Source of the DNA: JANNHK01 sp034408875
GTDB taxonomy: Bacteria; Actinomycetota; Acidimicrobiia; IMCC26256; PALSA-610
NCBI GenBank assembly: GCA_034408875.1
Contig: JAWXCJ010000136.1
Location: 1 to 6,360, forward strand
Length of the DNA stretch: 6,360 nt
Reading direction: 5' to 3'
Shown: positions 1-4,601 of the stretch, one piece after another
How positions within the stretch are numbered: the first letter of the stretch is position 1
Layout of the letters: the number at the start of each line of letters is the position of its first letter
Translations under genes and position numbers: made by a program
The notes under the pieces: generated by a model
Told to the model about the DNA's origin: nothing
What the model saw: the letters and a program-made list of their open reading frames with translations, nothing else
The model's database searches: none

Positions 1-515
1 CGCACGACGCGGACGGTCAGCCCGATGCGCGTCGCCTCGCCGATGTGGCGGCGGAACGACTGCGGCCCGTACGCAAAGCGGAACGGAGCGTCGACGGGGA
101 GCGAGAGCACGGGTGTGCCGTCGTCGCGCTGGTCGGGGACGATCACGGCCACGGGACCGTCGTCGATGACGCTTTGGAGCGACAGTGAGGTGATGTGCGG
201 GAGGTCGGCGTGGACGATCGCAACCCGCGTGAGGTCTCGGTCGGCGGCCCACGTGCGGCCGAGGTCGGCGGCGAGGTCGAGCGAGCCGGGATCATCGAGG
301 CACGCGATGTCGCGCTCGGCCGCCCATGTCGCCACTTCGGGCGCGCTCGACACGATCGCCGTTGGGAACGCGCTCGCGGCGGCCACAACCTGTTCGGCCA
401 TCCGCCGGCCGAGCTCGGTGCGCGCGTCGTCGTCGAGCGTCTCGGCCAGGCGGGTGTTCCCGAAGGTGAAGGAGCGCAGCGGCACCACAACGCCGACACG
501 GGGGTGGACCTGCAT
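1..515 (-). CDS. cofC: 2-phospho-L-lactate (or phosphoenolpyruvate) guanylyltransferase CofC/FbiD, 3' end cut by window edge
   Basis: In the coenzyme F420 pathway this family activates 2-phospho-L-lactate or phosphoenolpyruvate with GTP before transfer to the deazaflavin Fo. The first 171 residues are visible; roughly 40 C-terminal residues should lie beyond the left edge. The fold signature is a nucleotidyltransferase: a hydrophobic strand ending in VPLRSF (11-16), GNTRLAETL (19-27) where family members have an A-K-[ST]-R-L motif, strand plus acidic motif HADLPHI (102-108), VPDQRDDGT (126-134) in place of the usual D-x-x-G-x-G-T loop, and YGPQSFRRH (149-157), matching the family's conserved F-G-P-x-S-x-x-x-H. 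The ATG at 515 was chosen because the family-conserved first strand begins eight codons later; no good Shine-Dalgarno precedes it. It is divergent from plsC-gpsA, an arrangement similar to the mycobacterial gpsA2/fbiD pair. The normally conserved lysine of AK[ST]RL is asparagine here, so catalytic details may differ. Family assignment is fairly sure; the exact substrate is not. Confidence 0.82.
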   Translation of the reverse strand, partial: MQVHPRVGVVVPLRSFTFGNTRLAETLDDDARTELGRRMAEQVVAAASAFPTAIVSSAPEVATWAAERDIACLDDPGSLDLAADLGRTWAADRDLTRVAIVHADLPHITSLSLQSVIDDGPVAVIVPDQRDDGTPVLSLPVDAPFRFAYGPQSFRRHIGEATRIGLTVRVV

Positions 516-605
516 GGTCAGGTGCAGGCCGGAGGCGCGGACAGTGAGGCGACGAGCCCCGGGCGATGGAGCGCCGGAGGAAGTAGCCGCATGGTCATGT
601 ACCCG

Positions 606-611
606 TATGCT
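606..611 (+). promoter_or_regulatory. Candidate -10 element for a leaderless plsC operon transcript
   Basis: TATGCT fits the actinobacterial TAnnnT -10 consensus. It ends 8 nt before the GTG at 620, so transcription would begin at or within a couple of bases of the start codon, giving a leaderless mRNA. That agrees with the absence of a usable Shine-Dalgarno in the plsC frame. No convincing -35 hexamer is visible at the expected spacing (583-589). Inference from position and motif only. Confidence 0.45.
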
Positions 612-612
612 A
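607..612 (-). promoter_or_regulatory. Candidate -10 element for cofC, overlapping the plsC -10
   Basis: Read on the minus strand the same site gives TAGCAT, again TAnnnT. The core is therefore a shared, near-symmetric -10 serving both directions. Transcription would start near 600, leaving a leader of about 85 nt before the cofC ATG at 515. The matching -35 position (about 630-635, GGTACA on the minus strand) is only a partial match and lies inside plsC. Weaker than the plus-strand call. Confidence 0.3.
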
Positions 613-619
613 CGGGGCC

Positions 620-1309
620 GTGGATGCCCTGTACCCGGCCGCGAAGGGCGTCTTCTACGTTCCGTTGCGCTTCGGGCTGCGCTGGACGATCGAGCACACC
701 GACCGCATTCCCCACACGGGCCCGGCGATTCTGGCGAGCAACCACGTGTCGTACCTCGACCCGCTCACACTCGCCTGGGTTGCCGACCAGTCCGATCGTC
801 GCATCCGCTTCCTCGCCAAGGCCGAGTTGTTCGACAAGAAGCCGCTGGGTTCGATGCTGCGGGCGATCCACCAGATTCCGGTCGAGCGGGGGAGCCGGGA
901 CGCGGCCGGTGCGCTCGACGCCGCGGTCGCGGCGCTGGGTCGGGGTGAGTGTGTCGCGGTGTTCCCCGAGGGCACGATCTCGCCCGACCTCGAGCCGATG
1001 ACGTTCAAGTCGGGCACCGCGCGCCTCGCCAAGGAGAGTGGTGTCGCGGTCACGCCGGTCGGGCTCTGGGGCACGCACCGCATCATGTACAAGGGCCGCA
1101 AGCCGCGGTGGCGGTGGGGGGTGGCACAGACGGCCGTCGTCGGGGAGCCGGTGAAGGTCGGACCCGACGACCACGTCAAGGACGCGACCGAGCGCATCAA
1201 GGACGGCGTGCGCGAGTGCCTCGACCGGGCGCGAGAGATCTACCCGCAGCGACCGAGCCCGGGCGACGACGCCTGGTGGTGGCGCGACCCCGAAAGCGCG
1301 TTGTCGTGA
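620..1309 (+). CDS. plsC: 1-acyl-sn-glycerol-3-phosphate acyltransferase (PlsC family)
   Basis: This family transfers a fatty acyl group to the sn-2 position of lysophosphatidate at the inner membrane face, giving phosphatidate for phospholipid synthesis. The 229-residue product carries the four acyltransferase blocks in order: NHVSYLD (41-47, catalytic H42 and D47), IPVERGSRDA (86-95), FPEGT (115-119, glycerol-phosphate binding), and VTPVGLWG (144-151). Length is typical of short actinobacterial members. The N-terminus (YPAAKGVFYVPLRFGL) is amphipathic or hydrophobic and could seat the protein on the membrane, but no clear transmembrane span is present. GTG at 620 is the only start codon in frame after the stop at 584-586. 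It sits just behind a -10-like TATGCT, suggesting leaderless translation. It is the first gene of a four-gene operon and overlaps gpsA by 4 nt. The C-terminal tail is Trp-rich (AWWWRDP). Family members can use other acyl acceptors, so the exact substrate is inferred from the gpsA neighbour. Confidence 0.9.
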   Translation: MDALYPAAKGVFYVPLRFGLRWTIEHTDRIPHTGPAILASNHVSYLDPLTLAWVADQSDRRIRFLAKAELFDKKPLGSMLRAIHQIPVERGSRDAAGALDAAVAALGRGECVAVFPEGTISPDLEPMTFKSGTARLAKESGVAVTPVGLWGTHRIMYKGRKPRWRWGVAQTAVVGEPVKVGPDDHVKDATERIKDGVRECLDRAREIYPQRPSPGDDAWWWRDPESALS

Positions 1310-2325
1310 TCTCGCGAGCAGCGGTGATCGGCGCGGGGTCATGGGGCACGACGGTCGCGGCGATCCTCGCCCAGAATGTGCCCACGATCCTGTGGGCCCG
1401 GCGTAACGAACTCGCGGCCGACATCGACGACAAGCGCGAGAACGCGAAGTACCTCCCCGGTGTCCACCTCCCCGACACCCTGACGGTCACGTCGCACATC
1501 GAGCCCACGTGTTCGGATGTCGACGCGATCGTGCTCGGCGTTCCGTCGCACGGTTTGCGGGCGGTGCTGGCCGAAGCAAAGCCGTTCATCTCGCCCGATA
1601 TGCCGATCGTGAGCCTGGCGAAGGGCATCGAGCAGGGCAGCTTGCTGCGCATGACCGAGGTCGTGCTCGACGTGCTGACCGACCACAACCCCGATCGGGT
1701 CGGCGTCCTGACCGGACCCAACCTGGCGCGCGAGGTCGCGGCGGGACAGCCGACAGCGTCTGTCGTCGCCGTCAAGGACCCGACCGTGGCCGAGGAGCTC
1801 CAGCGGGTGTTCTTCGGCGTGACGTTCCGCGTGTACACCAACCCCGACGTCGTCGGCTGCGAGATGGCCGGCGCGCTCAAGAACGTGATCGCCATCGGCG
1901 CGGGCGTCGCCGACGGCCTCGGCTACGGCGACAACACCAAGGCCGCGCTGATGACCCGGGGCCTCGCGGAACTGGCCCGGCTCGGTGTCGCGCTCGGGGG
2001 CGACCCGCTGACGTTCGCGGGCTTGGCCGGCATGGGCGACCTGATCGCGACCTGCAGCAGCCCGCAGAGCCGGAACCGCCACGTCGGCGTCGAACTGGGC
2101 CGGGGTCGGACCCTCGACGACATCGTCGCCGAGATGAACATGGTCGCCGAAGGCGTGAAGAGCACCGAGGCCGTCATCGCGATCGCAGCCCGCGCCGGGG
2201 TCGAGATGCCGCTCGCGTCGTTCGTGGGTCGGGTGCTGTACGAGGGCGCGCACCCGGCCGACCTTGTGCCCGAGTTGATGCTGCGCAAGGCGAAGCCCGA
2301 ACTCGACGGGATGCGCCGAGCATGA
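1306..2325 (+). CDS. gpsA: NAD(P)-dependent glycerol-3-phosphate dehydrogenase
   Basis: GpsA interconverts dihydroxyacetone phosphate and sn-glycerol-3-phosphate in the cytoplasm and supplies the glycerol backbone for phospholipids. The 339-residue product matches the usual length of about 330-340. An N-terminal Rossmann fold opens with VIGAGSWGT (7-15; glycines 9, 11 and 14). SLAKGIE follows with Lys106, then GPNLARE (137-143). The family signature GALKNVIAIGAGVADG contains the expected catalytic Lys192 and is followed by GYGDNTKAALMTRGL. AGMGDLIATC and SRNRHVG (Arg256-Asn257) form the C-terminal nucleotide and substrate pocket. GTG at 1306 places the glycine motif at the standard distance from the N-terminus and overlaps the plsC stop as GTGA; extending farther upstream would add sequence unlike the family. 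All key residues are present, so an active enzyme is expected. Many actinobacteria have ddl downstream of gpsA; here that place is taken by an unknown gene. Confidence 0.96.
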   Translation: MISRAAVIGAGSWGTTVAAILAQNVPTILWARRNELAADIDDKRENAKYLPGVHLPDTLTVTSHIEPTCSDVDAIVLGVPSHGLRAVLAEAKPFISPDMPIVSLAKGIEQGSLLRMTEVVLDVLTDHNPDRVGVLTGPNLAREVAAGQPTASVVAVKDPTVAEELQRVFFGVTFRVYTNPDVVGCEMAGALKNVIAIGAGVADGLGYGDNTKAALMTRGLAELARLGVALGGDPLTFAGLAGMGDLIATCSSPQSRNRHVGVELGRGRTLDDIVAEMNMVAEGVKSTEAVIAIAARAGVEMPLASFVGRVLYEGAHPADLVPELMLRKAKPELDGMRRA

Positions 2326-3437
2326 GTGTGCTGGGTGTGATCGGCGGGTCCGCGCGCGCCGAGGTCGACGGTCGGGGCGCGGTGCGGGTCGGCGACGTGC
2401 TCGTCGATTGGTGGGTCGGGGCCGACGACCACTGGCATATCCCGGCGGAGGCGGTCGGGGTGCGGCAGCGCCGCCTCGGCCCGGCACCGGTGTTCGAGAC
2501 GGCGCTGCGGGTGCCGAGCGGTGACGCGATCCACCGCGTCTACGCCGCCGCCGGCCCGGGCGAGCCGATCGTGATCGAGGTCGAGAACGCGTCGCCCGCG
2601 CCGTTCGCGCTCGCGCTCGTGGTGCGCGCTCCGTCGGGCAAGGTCGCCCTCGACGGTTCGGTGCTCGGTATCGACGGGGGACCGACGATCGCACTCACCC
2701 ACGAGCCCCGCATCTGGGCCGCGGGGGAGTCGACACGCGAGATCGTCACCTCGGGTGGCGCCGGCGGTGAGGCCGAACGGGCGTGGCCGGCCCCGGTCGA
2801 GGTGGCGTTACTGGTGCCCGTCGCGCACCGCACGGTGACGCGGGCCGTCATCGCTACGGAGGCGGTCGCCCCCCATGGCGTGGCCGACCGCGACGCGGTC
2901 GCACGCGGGTGGCTCCGCCAACTCGAACGAGGACTGCGCACCGAGCTGCCCGATCCGCTCCAGGAGCGGATCGACGCGGCGCGCGCCGACCTCTTGCTGG
3001 CCGGGTTCGACGCGACCGTCGCCGTCGCGCTCGAGGACTGGGGCTTCGACGGCGAGTTCGAGACGGCGTGGGGCCACCTCGGTGTGCTCGCCCGCCGTAA
3101 GGCCGGCCGCCGCACGACCCGGACCGATGCGTGGGCCGACGTGCAGGCGGCAAGCGACGGGGCCGCCGTGCTCGCCGCGGTCCACGGCGTGCTCGTGCGC
3201 GAGACGGCCGACCACGTCGACATCCTGCCGGGCTTCCCGGACGAGTGGCGGGGCGTCAACCTCGCGGTGCACGACATCCCGTTGCGGGTGGGTGGCACGC
3301 TGTCGTACGCCGTGCGCTGGCACGGTGCGCGCCCGGCGCTGTTGTGGGATGCCCCGGCCGGGATCGAGCTGCGAACGCCGGTGCTCGACCCCGCGTGGAG
3401 CGCGCCCGGCGGCGCGGGCGAGACCCTGCTCGCGTGA
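2322..3437 (+). CDS. Uncharacterised protein resembling the beta-sandwich parts of a six-hairpin glycosidase
   Basis: I cannot assign a function. The 371-residue product has three zones. Residues 1 to about 190 look mostly beta: alternating strands, an aromatic segment VDWWVGADDHWHIP (28-41), and strands such as PIVIEVENASPAPFALALVVR. Residues about 195-295 look helical, including LPDPLQERIDAARADLLL (209-226) and EDWGFDGEFETAWGHL (238-253). The C-terminal beta region starts with VDILPGFPDEWRG (about 299-311) and contains SYAVRWHGARPALLWD, which resembles the closing beta-sandwich of (alpha/alpha)6 glycosidases such as GH15, glycogen-debranching and rhamnosidase-like enzymes. Such enzymes usually carry about 350-400 helical residues in the middle; only about 100 are present, and no catalytic acid pair is recognisable. 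There is no signal peptide or membrane span. ATG at 2322 overlaps the gpsA stop (ATGA) and the last codons overlap the cyclase start. It could be a non-catalytic sugar-binding or sensor protein, or a shrunken enzyme. The glycosidase resemblance is my own pattern reading, not a verified hit. Confidence 0.72.
   Translation: MSVLGVIGGSARAEVDGRGAVRVGDVLVDWWVGADDHWHIPAEAVGVRQRRLGPAPVFETALRVPSGDAIHRVYAAAGPGEPIVIEVENASPAPFALALVVRAPSGKVALDGSVLGIDGGPTIALTHEPRIWAAGESTREIVTSGGAGGEAERAWPAPVEVALLVPVAHRTVTRAVIATEAVAPHGVADRDAVARGWLRQLERGLRTELPDPLQERIDAARADLLLAGFDATVAVALEDWGFDGEFETAWGHLGVLARRKAGRRTTRTDAWADVQAASDGAAVLAAVHGVLVRETADHVDILPGFPDEWRGVNLAVHDIPLRVGGTLSYAVRWHGARPALLWDAPAGIELRTPVLDPAWSAPGGAGETLLA
2951..2973. 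repeat. 23-bp palindrome inside the unknown gene
   Basis: Eleven-base arms (cGATCCGCTCC and its exact complement) flank a single central A at 2962. It lies within the codons for PDPLQERID at the beginning of the helical zone. In GC-rich coding DNA such a palindrome may arise by chance, and no function is claimed. Confidence 0.4.
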
Positions 3438-4546
3438 GCACCGGCGAACACGACGACCTCGTCGCGGCGGGGCTCTACGACCCCGCGTCGTCCGACGCGG
3501 CCCGGCGGCTCGAACTCCTGTTGTTCCTGCTCGACGAAGTCGGCGCGTCGATACCGGAGATCGTGAAGGCAGCCGAGGAGGACCGGCTACTCAGCATCGC
3601 CGCGTTCCGCGCGATCCGGCCCGAGGGTCGGCTCACGTTGCGCGAAGCCGCGGCCGAAGCCGGTGTGACGACCGAGTTCGCGGCGCAGGTGTGGCGGGCG
3701 GCCGGCTTCCCCGACCCGCGCCCGTTCGAACGCCGGTTCGGTCCGCCCGACGTCGCCATGTTCGACCTGCTGCGCATCGGCAGCGAGTTCGTCAGCGCCG
3801 AAGGAACACTGCAGCTCGTGCGCGCGATCGGCCAGGCGACCGCGCAGATCGCCGAGACCGAAATCGCGCTGGTGCGGTCGACGATGGAAGCGCCGCTCTC
3901 CGCGCAGGAACGGTGGGTCGACATCGCCCGCGGCTACCGCGACGTCGTGACTGCGTTGTTCCCGCGCGTCGTCGAGGCGATGGACACCGTGCACCGCCAT
4001 CAGGTCGACGCGATCGCCCGCCGCTATGTGGGGTCGACACCGAACCCGACCAACGTCGTGCCGCTCGCGGTCGGATTCGCCGACCTGTGCGGATTTACCG
4101 GCCTTTCGGTACAACTCGCGGCCGACGACCTGGGTCGGATGCTCGCCCAGTTCGAGGCGATCACCGGCGACGCGGTCGCGGCGGTAGGCGCCAATGTCGT
4201 CAAGCGCATCGGCGACGCGCTGATGTTCGTGACCAACGCGCCGGGTGTGGCGTGCGCGCTCGCGCTCGACCTCATCGAGAACTGCGCCGCTGCCCGGCTC
4301 CCGAAGCTGCGAGCGGGCGTGACGTTCGGCGACGTGATCGTGCGCCAGGGCGACTTCTACGGCCCGGTCGTGAACCTCGCGGCGCGCCTCGTCGCCGAAG
4401 CCGAACCCGGCACCGCCCTCACCGACGGTTCATTGCAACGTCGTCTCGAACGCGTCCGCGGCCGCTACGCGTTCCTGCCGGCAGGCCGCCTCAACCTCAG
4501 AGGCTTCGACGACCCCATAGACGCCTACCAACTCCTCCGCCCGTAA
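3434..4546 (+). CDS. Class III adenylate cyclase with Rv1264-like N-terminal regulatory domain
   Basis: It is predicted to make cAMP from ATP as a soluble homodimer. The catalytic domain spans about residues 210-370 of 370. All canonical residues are visible: FADLCGFT (215-222) with metal ligand Asp217, VVKRIGDALM with adenine-selecting Lys257 and second metal ligand Asp261, and GDFYGPVVNLAARL (306-319) with Asp307, Asn314 and Arg318. The Lys/Asp pair favours ATP over GTP. Residues 1 to about 205 are helical, with a helix-turn-helix-like stretch LTLREAAAEAGVTTEF (67-82), a leucine-rich helical core, and a long connecting helix ending in a VHRHQVDAIARR segment just before the cyclase domain. 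This order and local similarity match the autoinhibitory, pH-sensing regulatory domain known from mycobacterial Rv1264. Whether pH sensing applies here is inference. No transmembrane segment is seen. GTG at 3434 overlaps the preceding stop as GTGA. It is the last gene of the operon, followed within 7 nt by a strong hairpin. Confidence 0.92.
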   Translation: MSTGEHDDLVAAGLYDPASSDAARRLELLLFLLDEVGASIPEIVKAAEEDRLLSIAAFRAIRPEGRLTLREAAAEAGVTTEFAAQVWRAAGFPDPRPFERRFGPPDVAMFDLLRIGSEFVSAEGTLQLVRAIGQATAQIAETEIALVRSTMEAPLSAQERWVDIARGYRDVVTALFPRVVEAMDTVHRHQVDAIARRYVGSTPNPTNVVPLAVGFADLCGFTGLSVQLAADDLGRMLAQFEAITGDAVAAVGANVVKRIGDALMFVTNAPGVACALALDLIENCAAARLPKLRAGVTFGDVIVRQGDFYGPVVNLAARLVAEAEPGTALTDGSLQRRLERVRGRYAFLPAGRLNLRGFDDPIDAYQLLRP

Positions 4547-4552
4547 CAACGA

Positions 4553-4597
4553 GGATGCGTCGATAGCCCACACCACGTGTGGGCTATCGACGCATCC
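4553..4597. terminator. Perfect 21-bp stem, 3-nt loop hairpin between convergent genes; probable bidirectional terminator
   Basis: Arms at 4553-4573 and 4577-4597 are perfectly complementary over 21 bp with loop CAC (4574-4576). The hairpin almost fills the 55-nt gap between the cyclase stop (4544-4546) and the mannosidase stop (4602-4604 on the minus strand). No T-run follows on the plus strand. On the minus strand the flank reads TCGTTGTTA, a weak U-tract. Actinobacterial terminators often lack a good U-tract, so a two-way terminator is the simplest reading. The hairpin is seen; termination is inferred. Confidence 0.85.
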
Positions 4598-4601
4598 ATG
4601 G

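Larger units (their letters stand above)
620..4546 (+). other. Four-gene translationally coupled operon (plsC, gpsA, unknown protein, adenylate cyclase)
   Basis: The stop of each gene overlaps the start of the next by exactly 4 nt: GTGA at 1306-1309, ATGA at 2322-2325 and GTGA at 3434-3437. None of the three internal starts has a strong Shine-Dalgarno, so termination-reinitiation is the likely mode of translation. There is no internal gap for a promoter outside coding sequence. A long hairpin at 4553-4597 closes the unit. The operon structure is seen in the sequence; shared transcription is inferred. Confidence 0.85.

Noticed and set aside
143..499. 118-codon minus-strand frame within cofC
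   Set aside because: It is Ser/Pro/Arg/Thr-rich with no motifs. The frame starting at ATG 515 gives the nucleotidyltransferase motifs; it runs off the left edge without a stop.
591..1001. ATG at 591 with a strong GGAGGAAG block at 576-583 at ideal spacing, the best Shine-Dalgarno match I noticed in the window
   Set aside because: The frame it opens overlaps plsC out of frame and encodes an Arg/Ser/Thr/Pro-rich product without recognisable motifs. The plsC frame carries all family motifs and starts at 620. The block is probably coincidental; a short leader peptide cannot be fully excluded.
949..1305. Extension of gpsA upstream to 949
   Set aside because: The added residues are an Arg/Gly/Pro-rich shadow of plsC, while GTG at 1306 puts the dinucleotide-binding glycines at the family's usual position.
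1509..2321. In-frame extension of the unknown gene back to 1509, giving 642 codons
   Set aside because: The upstream part is an Arg/Gly-rich shadow of gpsA. The change to normal composition occurs exactly at the ATG at 2322, which also forms the ATGA overlap.
3434..3900. Helix-turn-helix-like stretch in the cyclase N-terminus read as a MerR-type DNA-binding domain
   Set aside because: The surrounding helical arrangement and linker fit the Rv1264-type regulatory domain better, and a DNA-binding role in a cyclase would be exceptional. Left as a structural note only.
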